Assembly (NCBI GenBank): GCA_017643025.1
Contig: JAEPOG010000002.1
Span: 248,001 to 312,000, forward strand
DNA: 64,000 nt
Reading direction: 5' to 3'
DNA from: Rhizobiaceae bacterium
GTDB taxonomy: Bacteria > Pseudomonadota > Alphaproteobacteria > Rhizobiales > Rhizobiaceae
Shown here: positions 37,758-47,765 of the stretch, in pieces
Numbering within the stretch: position 1 is the stretch's first letter
Layout of the letters: each line of letters starts with the position of its first letter
Notes under the pieces: model-generated
What the model was told of the DNA's origin: nothing
Database searches by the model: none
Seen by the model: only the letters and a program-made list of their open reading frames with translations
Position numbers and translations under genes: made by a program

Positions 37758-37952
37758 TCAGAAATCGATCGCCCGGCCTTTCAGTTCCCAGTCGCCGTAG
37801 CGTACCGGCTCCGGGCCCTTCGGTCCGCCGTTTTCCTTCGCCTGTTTGCCGGCATCTTTGGCGGCGGCGCGGCGGGCCTCGGCCTCGGCAAGCGCCCGTT
37901 TCGCAGCGGGTGGCAGGTCGCGCCGGGGGGCGGTGTCGTCGTTTGTTGCCAT
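37758..37952 (-). CDS. DUF1674 protein (SDHAF4-like succinate dehydrogenase assembly factor)
   Basis: A 64-aa protein ending ENGGPKGPEPVRYGDWELKG-RAIDF, the hallmark of the DUF1674/SDHAF4 family. The eukaryotic homologue binds flavinylated SdhA and speeds complex II assembly. The N-terminal half is a basic helix rich in Ala/Arg/Lys. The sdh operon lies about 19 kb away in the same window, so a functional partner is available. ATG at 37950-37952 is chosen for family length. Divergent from htpX. Confidence 0.88.
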   Translation of the reverse strand: MATNDDTAPRRDLPPAAKRALAEAEARRAAAKDAGKQAKENGGPKGPEPVRYGDWELKGRAIDF

Positions 37953-38062
37953 AGGGCTGTACTCCGGCGCTATTGAATGGGAATGGGAGCTCACCCACTC
38001 TATATCAGCACATAGTGCAAGACCGCGTGCGCCGCCAAGGCGCGACCGACTGGAGCAAAGGC

Positions 38063-39070
38063 ATGAACATGATCCGCACGGCAATGCTGCTCGCCTTCAT
38101 GACGGCGCTGTTCATGGGCGTCGGCTATCTGGTCGGCGGCACCGGCGGCATGATGATCGCGTTCGTCATCGCGGCCGGCATGAACCTGTTCAGCTACTGG
38201 AACGCTGACAAGATGGTGCTGAGGATGCACAACGCAGTCGAGGTCGATGAGCGTTCTGCGCCCGAATATTTCGGCATCGTACGCGATCTCGCGGCGCGCG
38301 CGGAGCTGCCGATGCCACGCGTCTACCTGATCAAGTCGGACCAGCCCAACGCCTTCGCGACCGGCCGCAACCCTGCGAACGCGGCCGTGGCGGCGACCAC
38401 CGGCCTACTTGAGCGGCTTTCCTACGAGGAGGTAGCAGGCGTCATGGCGCATGAGCTGGCGCATGTGCAAAATCGCGACACGCTGACAATGACGATCACC
38501 GCCACGCTTGCCGGTGCGATCTCCATGCTCGGCAATTTCGCCTTCTTCTTCGGCGGCAACCGCAACAACCCGCTCGGGATCATCGGCGTCCTGGTGGCGA
38601 TTATCGTCGCGCCGCTGGCAGCCATGATGGTGCAGATGGCGGTCAGCCGTACCCGCGAATATTCGGCCGACCGGCGCGGCGCCGAGATCTGCGGCCAGCC
38701 GATGTGGCTTGCATCGGCGCTCGGCAAGATTTCGGCCTACGCCAAGCAGATCCACAACCCGGCGGCGGAGCGCAGCCCGGCGACCGCGCATATGTTCATC
38801 ATCAATCCGCTGTCGGGCGAGCGCATGGACAATCTGTTCTCCACCCACCCGGCGACCGAAAACCGCATCGCGGCGCTGCAGGCCATGGACGACGCGTTCC
38901 GTCAGCGGCGCGAGCCGGCAGCCCGGGCGCAGCCCGCACCTGCCGAGGACGTTTCGGCCGAGGGTCCATGGGGCGGTGCGCCGGCCAAGGCCACCGCGCC
39001 AAAGCCCGAGCCCAAACCCAAGGCCAGCCCCTGGGGCCGAAACCCCACCGGCCCAGGCCGCCGGCGCTAG
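38063..39070 (+). CDS. htpX: Membrane protease HtpX
   Basis: A 335-aa zinc metalloprotease of the inner membrane that degrades misfolded membrane proteins. Two N-terminal helices (about residues 6-45), the zinc motif HELAHVQN near 131, two more helices (about 145-195), and the third-ligand Glu in [14 protein letters not shown] near 205 are all present. The last ~50 residues are Pro/Ala/Lys-rich. ATG at 38063 ([12 protein letters not shown]) is the normal family start. It is followed 10 bases later by rsmB. Confidence 0.95.
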   Translation: MNMIRTAMLLAFMTALFMGVGYLVGGTGGMMIAFVIAAGMNLFSYWNADKMVLRMHNAVEVDERSAPEYFGIVRDLAARAELPMPRVYLIKSDQPNAFATGRNPANAAVAATTGLLERLSYEEVAGVMAHELAHVQNRDTLTMTITATLAGAISMLGNFAFFFGGNRNNPLGIIGVLVAIIVAPLAAMMVQMAVSRTREYSADRRGAEICGQPMWLASALGKISAYAKQIHNPAAERSPATAHMFIINPLSGERMDNLFSTHPATENRIAALQAMDDAFRQRREPAARAQPAPAEDVSAEGPWGGAPAKATAPKPEPKPKASPWGRNPTGPGRRR

Positions 39071-39080
39071 GTTCGTGGCG

Positions 39081-40460
39081 GTGACGGCAGGACGGGCAAG
39101 GCAGAAACGCCGCAGCGGAAAAGAGAAGCAGGTCGCCGAAGACCGGCCCGGCCTCGCGGCGCGCGTCACGGCGGCGCGGCTGCTGGCGGCGATCATCGAC
39201 AAGCACACAGCGCTCGACGCGCTGACCGACCAGGAACACGGCCACCCCCAATTCCTGGCGCTGGAGCAGCGCGACCGGGCGCTGGTGCGCGCCACACTCG
39301 TCACCGCGCTGCGCTTTCGCGGCACGATATCGGCGCTGATAGCGGCGCGGCTGCAACGGCCCCTTCCAGCGAATGCGCGTACGCTGGAACATGTGCTGCA
39401 TGTTGCGGCGGCGCAGATGCTGTTTCTCGACGTCCCCGACAGCGCGGCCGTCGATCTGGCCGTCTCCCACGCCGCGGGCGATCCGCGCACGGCGCGTTTC
39501 GCCTCGCTGGTGAACGCCGTCCTGCGCGAAATCGGCCGGCGCAAGGACCGCGCGCTGCCGGCAGCGCTGGCGCGCAGCATCGACGCGCCCGACTGGTTCG
39601 TGGAGCGCCTGGAAGGCGCTTACGGAAAGGACAGGACAGCGAGGATTCTTGCTATCCACCGGCAGGAGCCGCCGACCGATTTCACGATGAAGTCGGACCC
39701 GCAAGGCTGGGCCAAGAAGCTCGGTGGCGTCGTTTTGCCGAACGGCTCAGTACGCGTCGGACGGCTTGCAGCGCCGGTTCCTGAGTTGCCCGGTTACGCC
39801 GAGGGCACGTGGTGGGTGCAGGATATCGCCGCCAGCCTGCCCGCAAGGCTACTCGGCAATGTCGACGGCTTGCGTGTGCTCGACCTGTGCGCCGCGCCCG
39901 GCGGCAAGACGGCGCAGCTTGCGGCGGCAGGAGCGAAAGTGACCGCGGTCGATCTGTCGGCCAGCCGTCTCCGGCGGCTGAAGTCCAATCTCGACAGGCT
40001 CGGGCTCGATGCGGAGATCGTCGAGGCAAATGCACTCAGCTATTCGCCGACCGCGCCGTTCGACGCAGTGCTGCTCGACGCGCCATGCTCGTCCACCGGC
40101 ACGGTTCGCCGTCATCCCGATGTGCCTTGGACCAAGACGCCGGACGACATCGCCAAGCTGGCCGGCCTGCAGCGCCGGCTGCTCGACCACGCGATAACGT
40201 TGGTGAAGCAGGGCGGCAGGCTTGTCTTTGCCAATTGCTCGATCGATCCCTTGGAAGGGGAGGACCTGGCGGAAGCCTTCTTGGGCGAACGGACGGACGC
40301 CGCGCTCGATCCGATCCGCCCTGACGAGGCTCCCGGCATTGCCGGATTTGTCGCGGAGCGCGGCTGGTTGCGGACCACGCCCGACGCCCTCGTGCTCCCG
40401 GAAGCCGAGCTTTCCGGCTGCGACGGGTTTTTCGCCATGCGGCTGGTAAGGAAGCGTTAA
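39081..40460 (+). CDS. 16S rRNA m5C methyltransferase (RsmB family)
   Basis: A 459-aa SAM-dependent methyltransferase. The N-terminal NusB-like domain (about 20-160) precedes the Rossmann methyltransferase fold with SAM motif LDLCAAPGGKTAQLAA near 270, the catalytic Cys in LLDAPCSSTGTVRRHPDV near 335 and a second Cys in VFANCSIDPLEGED near 395. It probably makes m5C967 in 16S rRNA. The start is one of two GTG codons (39075 or 39081); I use the second, though the ribosome binding site is weak for both. Confidence 0.9.
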   Translation: MTAGRARQKRRSGKEKQVAEDRPGLAARVTAARLLAAIIDKHTALDALTDQEHGHPQFLALEQRDRALVRATLVTALRFRGTISALIAARLQRPLPANARTLEHVLHVAAAQMLFLDVPDSAAVDLAVSHAAGDPRTARFASLVNAVLREIGRRKDRALPAALARSIDAPDWFVERLEGAYGKDRTARILAIHRQEPPTDFTMKSDPQGWAKKLGGVVLPNGSVRVGRLAAPVPELPGYAEGTWWVQDIAASLPARLLGNVDGLRVLDLCAAPGGKTAQLAAAGAKVTAVDLSASRLRRLKSNLDRLGLDAEIVEANALSYSPTAPFDAVLLDAPCSSTGTVRRHPDVPWTKTPDDIAKLAGLQRRLLDHAITLVKQGGRLVFANCSIDPLEGEDLAEAFLGERTDAALDPIRPDEAPGIAGFVAERGWLRTTPDALVLPEAELSGCDGFFAMRLVRKR

Positions 40461-40659
40461 CGCTAACCATACATTCATTTTCGCTGATGGGCGCTTCGCG
40501 CAATTCCGCTGAATCAGCTAACCTGATCAACAACCGGGGCGGGACGGCTGCCGGTACCGGCGCCTGTGGCGCCATGCGTGTCATCGGGCGAGTGAACGAG
40601 ATTGACGTCGAATTCCGGCTTGGCTGCCGGCGGACAAGGGCGTCAGGAGGGCATGGCGT

Positions 40660-42369
40660 TTGGATGTCGGTAGGAGCATGAGTCCGCCGATCTGGATTTT
40701 GGCGACGCGCGCCCTGTGGCGGCGCGCCCGGCGGCGCATACGCAGCGGTCCGACGCGGCGCTGGCGTTTCGTCGGGCGGACGCCGGAGCGCGTGCTGATC
40801 GCGCCGCCCGACCTCAGGCTGGCCGACGGCCAGATCGCCAACGAGATCTACCACGGCCGGTTTCCGCTCGCGGGCCACATGGTCGATATGGGCGGCGAAT
40901 CGCCGTTCCAGCTCGAAATCGCCGACCTCGCCTGGCTGAAATCGCTGCACAGTTTCCGCTGGCTGCGGCACATGCGCCAGGCGGGAACGGAACTCGCCTC
41001 GGCCAATGCCAGGGCGCTGGTCTCAGACTGGATGTCCGTGCATGGCCGCCGCATCGGCGGCATCGCCTGGGACCCCGCGGTCACCGCGCGGCGCGTCATC
41101 GCCTGGCTGCAGCATTCCACGGTGGTGCTGCAGGGCGCCGACTTCGTCTTTTACCGCTCCTATCTGCGCTCGCTGGCGCTGCAGATACGCTATCTGCGCG
41201 CCGTCACGCCCGACATGCTTGACGGCGAGGAGCGGCTGCGGGCGCGAGCCGCCCTCTGCTTTTCGGCGCTGTCGCTGCCGGTGTCCAACGCCACACTGCG
41301 TTCCGCCACCAACAATCTGGCGGCCGAGCTTGAGAAGCAGATCCTGCCGGATGGAGGGCACGTCTCGCGCAACCCGATGGCGGTGCTTGAGCTGCTGTCG
41401 GACCTTCTGCCGCTTCGTCAGACTTACGCCAACCAGGCCGAAGCGCCCCCGGATGCGCTGATCGCCGCGGTGGAGCGCATGCTGCCGGCGCTGCGCTTCT
41501 TCCGCCATCAGGACGGATGCCTGGCGCTGTTCAATGGCATGGGCGCGACCGTGCAGGACCGTGTTTCGGCGCTGCTGCATCATGACGATACCGGCGGCGC
41601 GCCGCTGCTCAACGCCGTGCATTCCGGCTATCAGCGCCTTGCCATGGGCGGCACGGTGGTACTGGCCGATACGGGAGCGGCCCCGCCCGCCGATGTCTCG
41701 CATCAGGCCCATGCCGGCTGCCTGTCCTTCGAAATGTCATCCGGACGGCACCGCTTCATCGTCAATTGCGGCGTGGACAGCTATGGCGCGGAGGAGTTCA
41801 GGCCGCTGGCGCGCGCCACCGCGGCCCACTCCACAGCGACGCTGAACGACACCTCGTCGGCGCGCTTCACCACAACAGCGCAGCTAACCGACCTCATAGG
41901 GACACCGCTCATCGGCGGGCCGCAGCGGATTCCGGTCAAACGCACGGACGCCGAAGGCGTCCAGGGTTTCATCGCCAGCCATGACGGCTATGTGCCGCGT
42001 TTCGGCATCGTCCACGAGCGCGAAATCGCGCTGTCCGCCGCCGGAAACATCCTCGAAGGAACCGACCGGTTCTACCGGGCCGGCGGCAAGCCGGCCCTCG
42101 ACGACGGGCGCGACCAGGTGACGGTCAGGTTTCATGTGCATCCGGGGATCGGACTTTTTCTCGACTCCTCCGAGCGGCTTGTCCTGAAGGGTGTGCCCAG
42201 CGATGTCTGGGTGTTCACCTGCGACGGAGCGGAACCCGTGGTCGAGGAATCGATCTTCTTCGCCGGCGCCGCCGGACCGCAGAAGAGCCGGCAGATTGTA
42301 CTCTCCTTCAAGGCGTCGGAGACCGGCGAGATCAGCTGGCGGTTCACCCGCACTGAACTCGTAGGCTGA
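40660..42369 (+). CDS. Heparinase II/III family protein
   Basis: A 569-aa protein with an alpha-alpha toroid N-terminal domain (about residues 60-330) and a heparinase II/III C-terminal beta-sandwich domain (about 360-560). The family uses Tyr and His to eliminate uronic-acid-linked glycans; the exact substrate is unknown, and no signal peptide is seen. TTG at 40660 has a good GGAGG site; an ATG at 40678 lies too close to its own AGGAG, so I use TTG. It sits between rsmB and purH in a conserved order. Confidence 0.85.
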   Translation: MDVGRSMSPPIWILATRALWRRARRRIRSGPTRRWRFVGRTPERVLIAPPDLRLADGQIANEIYHGRFPLAGHMVDMGGESPFQLEIADLAWLKSLHSFRWLRHMRQAGTELASANARALVSDWMSVHGRRIGGIAWDPAVTARRVIAWLQHSTVVLQGADFVFYRSYLRSLALQIRYLRAVTPDMLDGEERLRARAALCFSALSLPVSNATLRSATNNLAAELEKQILPDGGHVSRNPMAVLELLSDLLPLRQTYANQAEAPPDALIAAVERMLPALRFFRHQDGCLALFNGMGATVQDRVSALLHHDDTGGAPLLNAVHSGYQRLAMGGTVVLADTGAAPPADVSHQAHAGCLSFEMSSGRHRFIVNCGVDSYGAEEFRPLARATAAHSTATLNDTSSARFTTTAQLTDLIGTPLIGGPQRIPVKRTDAEGVQGFIASHDGYVPRFGIVHEREIALSAAGNILEGTDRFYRAGGKPALDDGRDQVTVRFHVHPGIGLFLDSSERLVLKGVPSDVWVFTCDGAEPVVEESIFFAGAAGPQKSRQIVLSFKASETGEISWRFTRTELVG

Positions 42370-42444
42370 GGACAAGCCGCCGAGCCGCCTTGCATTCGTC
42401 CGGCGCTATGCTACTTCGCCCGCTTTCCCGCACCGGAGAGCGCC

Positions 42445-44061
42445 ATGGCCGTCGCCGCCAAGAATATCGAGCCGCCGGACCGCGTGCCGCTGCGCCGGGC
42501 GTTGCTTTCCGTTTCCGACAAGACCGGGCTGACCGACCTCGCCGCCGCGCTTTCAAAACGCGGCGTCGAGCTTGTCTCGACCGGGGGCACTGCGCGAGCG
42601 ATTGCCGACGCCGGCATTCCGGTGCGCGACGTGTCCGACATTACCGGTTTTCCGGAGATCATGGACGGGCGCGTGAAGACGCTGCACCCGTCTGTCCATG
42701 GCGGCCTGCTCGCCATCCGCGACGACGCCGAGCATAGGTCAGCCATGGAGGCACACGGCATCGGTCCGATCGATCTCGCCGTGATCAATCTGTATCCGTT
42801 CGAAGCCGTGCGGAACAAGGGCGGCTCCTATGCCGAAATTGTCGAGAATATCGACATCGGCGGGCCGGCCATGCTGCGTGCTGCCGCCAAGAATCATGCC
42901 TATGTGGCGGCCATCACGGATCCCGGCGACTACGCGGCCCTGCTTGCCGAACTCGATGCCCAAGCCGGTGCGCTGAGCTATCGCTTCCGGCAGGAAATGG
43001 CGGCCAAGACATTCGCTCGCGTCGCCGCATACGATGCGGCGATTTCGGGCTGGTTCGCCGAGGCGCTGGAGATCGCAGAGCCGGCCTGGCGCGGCTTCGG
43101 CGGCAAGCTGGCAATCACGATGCGCTATGGCGAAAACCCGCACCAGAATGCCGGGTTCTATGCCGGTGGCGCACCGCGTCCGGGCGTCGCCACGGCGCGG
43201 CAGGTGCAGGGCAAGCAACTCTCCTACAACAACATCAACGATACCGATGCCGCGTTTGAGCTGGTCGCCGAATTCGAGCCGGCGCGCACCGCGGCAGTCG
43301 CCATCATCAAGCATGCCAATCCTTGCGGCGTGGCGGAAGGCGCTTCGCTCGTGGAGGCCTACAAGAAGGCGCTGGCCTGCGATCCCGTCTCGGCCTTTGG
43401 CGGAATCGTGGCGCTCAACCGGCCGCTCGACGCCGAGGCGGCGGAGGAGATCGTCAAGGTCTTCACCGAGGTCATCATCGCCCCGGACGCGTCGGAGGAG
43501 GCGCTCGCCATCGTTGGCGCAAAGGCGAACCTGCGCCTGCTGCTGACCGGCGGGCTGCCCGATCCGCGCGCCGGCGGGACGGTGTTCAAGAGCGTTGCGG
43601 GCGGGCTGCTGGCGCAAAGCCGCGACAATGCCGTCGTCGAAGACCTCGACCTCAAGGTCGTGACGAAACGCGCACCCAGCGATGCCGAGATGGCCGATCT
43701 GCGCTTCGCCTTCCGCATCGCCAAGCACGTCAAATCCAACGCCATCGTCTACGCCAAGGACCGCGCCACCGTCGGCATCGGCGCCGGCCAGATGAGCCGC
43801 GTCGATTCCTCACGCATCGCGGCGCGCAAGGCGCAGGACGCGGCGGAAGCCGCCGGACTCGCCGAGCCGCTGACCAAAGGCTCAGCCGTTGCGTCGGACG
43901 CCTTCTTCCCGTTCGCCGACGGCTTGCTCGCGGCGGCCGAAGCCGGCGCCACCGCCGTCATCCAGCCGGGCGGATCGATGCGCGACGATGAAGTCATCGC
44001 CGCCGCCGACGAAGCGGGCCTCGCCATGGTGTTCACCGGAGTCCGGCACTTCCGGCATTAG
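42445..44061 (+). CDS. purH: Bifunctional purine biosynthesis protein PurH
   Basis: A 538-aa enzyme performing the last two steps of IMP synthesis: AICAR formyltransferase and IMP cyclohydrolase. The N-terminal MGS-like cyclohydrolase domain (about residues 17-150) contains [18 protein letters not shown] and [14 protein letters not shown]; the C-terminal transformylase domain has [11 protein letters not shown] near 290 and the active-site stretch [14 protein letters not shown] near 445. Normal length. Third in the rsmB-heparinase-purH run. Confidence 0.97.
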   Translation: MAVAAKNIEPPDRVPLRRALLSVSDKTGLTDLAAALSKRGVELVSTGGTARAIADAGIPVRDVSDITGFPEIMDGRVKTLHPSVHGGLLAIRDDAEHRSAMEAHGIGPIDLAVINLYPFEAVRNKGGSYAEIVENIDIGGPAMLRAAAKNHAYVAAITDPGDYAALLAELDAQAGALSYRFRQEMAAKTFARVAAYDAAISGWFAEALEIAEPAWRGFGGKLAITMRYGENPHQNAGFYAGGAPRPGVATARQVQGKQLSYNNINDTDAAFELVAEFEPARTAAVAIIKHANPCGVAEGASLVEAYKKALACDPVSAFGGIVALNRPLDAEAAEEIVKVFTEVIIAPDASEEALAIVGAKANLRLLLTGGLPDPRAGGTVFKSVAGGLLAQSRDNAVVEDLDLKVVTKRAPSDAEMADLRFAFRIAKHVKSNAIVYAKDRATVGIGAGQMSRVDSSRIAARKAQDAAEAAGLAEPLTKGSAVASDAFFPFADGLLAAAEAGATAVIQPGGSMRDDEVIAAADEAGLAMVFTGVRHFRH

Positions 44062-44083
44062 GGTAGCGGCGCTGCTGGCAGGC

Positions 44084-44980
44084 CTACGGCCCCACGTAAG
44101 TGACCTTGTTCTTGTATAGGGTCACCCGTTCGTTGCCGTAATACCAAAGCTCGTCGTCGGGCGGGATTGTATCCTTGCGGGACGGCTCGCCGCGTGCGGC
44201 AAATGCATGTTCCTTGGTCATACCCACGACGATCCTGCCTTCCAGGATCTCGTCGACGAATTCGTCACCGTGTAGAGCAACGATCCTCTCGCGCCGTGCC
44301 TGCGCTGCTCGTTCCGCGGCACTTGGGCCGGGATCTGGCTGAAAGCTGGTTGTCTCCGTTTGCTGCGGCGCACGTCGTGGAGCCGCAGGTACAGTAACGG
44401 CCTGCGTGCTGCGGTCGGTCGAATCCGGTTCGGTTCGGTCCTGACCGGCGAGACGATTGTCCTGCTCGCGAATACGGAGTGCTTCACGACGAAGCTGCTC
44501 GACGAGTTGGTTGCTGACCTGTCCGCTGACAGGCAGGTTCTGGTCGCGCTGGAACCGCTCGATGGCAGCGTTGGTTCTAGCTCCGGGGAGGCCGTCAACC
44601 GGGCCTGGATCGTATCCAAGCTCCGCGAGATGTTGCTGGGCCTGCCTGGTGAGCTCCTGTTGGGCAGCGACGAATTGGCGGCAGTCCTGCATGTATGGAG
44701 CCAGGCGGCGATCCTCGGCAGTGACGCCTTGATTGATGAGATCGTTCACGATGATGCCGTGCTGGTCGCTTAGGCACACCCTCATGGTGCCGGGGATCCT
44801 TGCCCAGCTCGATCGGGCTCGTTCCCTGCCGAAGGTGCCTCCGATGATGCCGAAGATGATATTCCCGAGCGCCCTTCCAACCTCACGGTCGTTCTGGGCC
44901 CAGGATGTGGCAGGTGTTGAGAGTAATATCATCACTGCAGCGCCGAGTGCGGGAACGCATTGTGTCCGGGTATACATCAT
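44084..44980 (-). CDS. Secreted PG-binding protein with SmpA/BamE-like C-terminus
   Basis: A 298-aa secreted protein. A signal peptide (about residues 1-28) precedes a peptidoglycan-binding domain 1 (about 110-160, with [20 protein letters not shown] then [15 protein letters not shown]). A Gln/Arg/Ser-rich linker leads to a C-terminal domain (about 245-298) with [18 protein letters not shown] and [13 protein letters not shown], reminiscent of the BamE/SmpA fold. Function is unknown. Its start overlaps the stop of the upstream membrane-protein gene (ATGA), so both act as a unit. Confidence 0.78.
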   Translation of the reverse strand: MMYTRTQCVPALGAAVMILLSTPATSWAQNDREVGRALGNIIFGIIGGTFGRERARSSWARIPGTMRVCLSDQHGIIVNDLINQGVTAEDRRLAPYMQDCRQFVAAQQELTRQAQQHLAELGYDPGPVDGLPGARTNAAIERFQRDQNLPVSGQVSNQLVEQLRREALRIREQDNRLAGQDRTEPDSTDRSTQAVTVPAAPRRAPQQTETTSFQPDPGPSAAERAAQARRERIVALHGDEFVDEILEGRIVVGMTKEHAFAARGEPSRKDTIPPDDELWYYGNERVTLYKNKVTYVGP

Positions 44981-46152
44981 GTCGGCTCCCCCTTTTCGTT
45001 GGCCTTTCCGGTCGCAATCGTAAGGATGGCCGCGCGGATCGCTTTCGAATGGCCTTCGATGGCGAGGAACGCGAGGACAAGCGAAATGAAAAGGAATGTG
45101 AGGACGGCGCTGCCGACAAAGGCGAGCGAGATGAGTTGTTGACCGCGCATGCTGCGTGCATGCAGCGCGGCCTCTGCGCGTGCGCTGCTATTGCTGACAA
45201 TTACTGCCTGTCGAGCGGCGACCGCTGCGCGCTCGTCCGCCTCGATCCGAGCTCTGGCAGCTGCTTCCGCTTCGCGCGCCGACGCCCATGCGACGCACAG
45301 CCCGTCATAGAACGCTTCCGGGTTTGTCGACGCCAGCCGGTCCGCTACAAGGAGGAAAGCCCGGCGAGCGTCCGCCGTGAATATCTCGGTTTGATTGCCT
45401 ACCTCGCACTGTTGCGGCACTGCCAATGCACGGTTGTAGGCATCGAAATAGGCAGGGGAACGAGACGGGTCGATCGCAAGCGCAATTTCTTGCGCCAGCA
45501 TTTGCCATGATGATGCTTGGGCACCAGCCGGGGGTGCGGGTCTTTCGTCCGATGCAGCCTGCGCGCGATGCAAAATGAGCCTCAACTCCACCTCGGCGGG
45601 AGCTGACGAAAGCCCGTAGCGATCCCGGACTGCCAGACGCAGCTGAAAAATACGAGAAGCCGGTCCGTCGGGCGTTTCAAGTTGCGACTTGACGAGGTCG
45701 ACAAGCGCCGAGGTCGCGGCAAGGCCGAGCCGCCCTTGCCCTGCCGCCGAAGGGCGAAAGTATCCAGCATCGGGGCTGCTAAGCACCAGCAGCCCTTCCG
45801 GCAGCGGGGCGAGGCCGTTGGCGGTATCGGCAGCCACCAACGCGACGACGGTTCCTGCGCGTGTGCTTTGAGTCAGCGGATCGAGCGCTGTGACGCTGAT
45901 CTTCGACGGCGGCACCAAACGTCGCGCGACCGCCTCTGCATCCAGCTCTACGTTCTCGACTGCGGGGCGCGGCGGCAGTTCCGGTACCGGCTGCTGATCC
46001 ACCGGTGCCCATGTGCGAACCTGTAGTATGACGATCCAGATGGCAGCGGCTGCAATGGCTACCAGACACAGTAGTGCCGCGATGATGACGAGAGCGCGTG
46101 CAATCGGCAAAATCCGCGTGCTTTGCACGTGGTCAAGTCTGTCCACCAGCAC
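44977..46152 (-). CDS. Uncharacterised two-helix membrane protein
   Basis: A 391-aa protein with an N-terminal transmembrane helix (about residues 17-45), a large periplasmic region (about 46-340) rich in Ala, and a C-terminal helix (about 345-370) before a basic tail. The soluble part contains DAGYFRPSAAGQGRLGLAAT and a long Ala/Glu/Arg-rich helical segment near residues 300-335 likely to form a coiled coil. No family is recognised. It is translationally coupled to the PG-binding protein. Confidence 0.72.
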   Translation of the reverse strand: MLVDRLDHVQSTRILPIARALVIIAALLCLVAIAAAAIWIVILQVRTWAPVDQQPVPELPPRPAVENVELDAEAVARRLVPPSKISVTALDPLTQSTRAGTVVALVAADTANGLAPLPEGLLVLSSPDAGYFRPSAAGQGRLGLAATSALVDLVKSQLETPDGPASRIFQLRLAVRDRYGLSSAPAEVELRLILHRAQAASDERPAPPAGAQASSWQMLAQEIALAIDPSRSPAYFDAYNRALAVPQQCEVGNQTEIFTADARRAFLLVADRLASTNPEAFYDGLCVAWASAREAEAAARARIEADERAAVAARQAVIVSNSSARAEAALHARSMRGQQLISLAFVGSAVLTFLFISLVLAFLAIEGHSKAIRAAILTIATGKANEKGEPT

Positions 46153-46345
46153 CTTGCCCTCCCGTCCAAGGCGTCAACATCTGTATTGTCAACGCACCAC
46201 GCTGGTATCATGCCATTGCGTACGGAATATTCAAAACCTTCTTGTGTTTGTCTTGAACAACTGGCCCACGCAAGACAATCACGTACCATGTGGCTCTCCA
46301 CCGATGTAAAATCGGTAGGGAAATTTCCGTCGGGCGCCGCTGGAG

Positions 46346-47725
46346 TTAATGCGTATGCCTGCTCTTCACGAAGGGCAGCAGCACCAGTCCGATGACGAAC
46401 AGGGCAACGACAGGCGTCACACCGATGCGCTGGGCGTCCTGCGTCGAAAGGCCGAAAGCCTCCTGCGCGAAGAACGCGGTCACGATGGCGATGGCGAACG
46501 GCCCGATGAAGGTCGTCGCCTTGCCGGACAGGGCATAGAGGCCGAAAGCTTCCGTTACCCTGTCGCGCTCGACCTGGTCGACCAGCAGTGTGCGCGAGGC
46601 GGCCTGAAGCGCGCCGCCGGCCGCGCCGATCACAGCGCCCGCGACGTAGAACATGATGTCGGGCAGCCCGCTCGCATCGCCGGCGACGGTGACAAACAGC
46701 ACCTGCGTCTGCGTGGTCGAAATGACCAGCACGCAGCACAGCGCGAGAAGTGCGGCGGTGAACGTCACGACCGCTTTCGGTCCGAAGCGCTTGTCGGCAT
46801 GACCGCCGATCCATGCGCCGATGGCTCCGGTCAAATTGGCGAGAATGCCGAATATGCCGATCTGGATGATCGACCAGCCGAGCACGCCAGCGGCGTAGAT
46901 GCCGCCGAAGGTATAAAGCGCGTTGAGCGCATCGCGGTAGAACATGCTCGACATGAGGAAGCTGAAATAGCTGCGCTCCCTTGGCAGGCTCTTCAGCGTC
47001 GCGCCAAGTCGTGCCAGCCCCTGCTTCACCGCGCCCGATTGGGAGATGCGGCGCGGCACGTCCGGCGTGAACAGGAACATGGGGAGCGCGAACACGGCGT
47101 ACCAAATCGCCGTGAACGGTCCGGCGGCGCGGTCGCCTTCATGCATAGCGGGATCGAGCCCCAGAATGGGCGTCAGCCCAAGCAGCGTCTTGCCGGACTC
47201 CGGCGAGGCGGAAAACAGGCCGAGCACGATCACCAGCGTGATCAGGCCGCCGACATAACCGAGCCCCCAGGCGGAGCCGGAGAGGCGGCCAAGTTCCGAA
47301 CGCGGCACGAGGTCGGCCATCATCGCGTTGTTGAATACCGCGGCATACTCCATGCCGAACACCGCCAGCGCGATGACCAGCAGCATCCACGTCAGGCTTT
47401 CCATGCCGGGCACGGCGAACCAGAGCAGCATGCAGCATATGAAGCCGATCACCGAAAAGAACAGGATCCAGGGTTTGCGCGGTCCGGTCGCGTCGGCGAT
47501 TGCGCCGAGCACCGGCGACGACAGGGCAATGGCGAGGCCGCCGATGCCGGTGGCATAACCCCACAATTCCTGGCCGCGCGCTGCGTCGGACGCCACCGAA
47601 GCGGCGAAATAGGGCGCGAAGACAAAGGTGATGATCAGCGTGTGAAATGGCTGCTGCGCCCAGTCGAACAGCATCCATCCCCAGATGCCGCGTCTAGACG
47701 CGGCCGCGCGCGGTTCCTGCTGCAA
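46346..47725 (-). CDS. MFS transporter (UMF1/Atg22-like)
   Basis: A 459-aa major facilitator with about 12 helices. It begins with the UMF1-type opening RRGIWGWMLFDWAQQPFHT, a hallmark of the UMF1/Atg22 branch, whose fungal members release amino acids from vacuoles; bacterial substrates are unknown. No regulatory gene is linked. It lies 40 bases downstream of gdh on the same strand, so they could share a transcript. The 193 bases after its stop hold nothing I can name. Confidence 0.88.
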   Translation of the reverse strand: MQQEPRAAASRRGIWGWMLFDWAQQPFHTLIITFVFAPYFAASVASDAARGQELWGYATGIGGLAIALSSPVLGAIADATGPRKPWILFFSVIGFICCMLLWFAVPGMESLTWMLLVIALAVFGMEYAAVFNNAMMADLVPRSELGRLSGSAWGLGYVGGLITLVIVLGLFSASPESGKTLLGLTPILGLDPAMHEGDRAAGPFTAIWYAVFALPMFLFTPDVPRRISQSGAVKQGLARLGATLKSLPRERSYFSFLMSSMFYRDALNALYTFGGIYAAGVLGWSIIQIGIFGILANLTGAIGAWIGGHADKRFGPKAVVTFTAALLALCCVLVISTTQTQVLFVTVAGDASGLPDIMFYVAGAVIGAAGGALQAASRTLLVDQVERDRVTEAFGLYALSGKATTFIGPFAIAIVTAFFAQEAFGLSTQDAQRIGVTPVVALFVIGLVLLPFVKSRHTH

Positions 47726-47765
47726 TTGCCCCTCCCTTGCGTCCCCGGCCGCAACCGGAAGAGCG

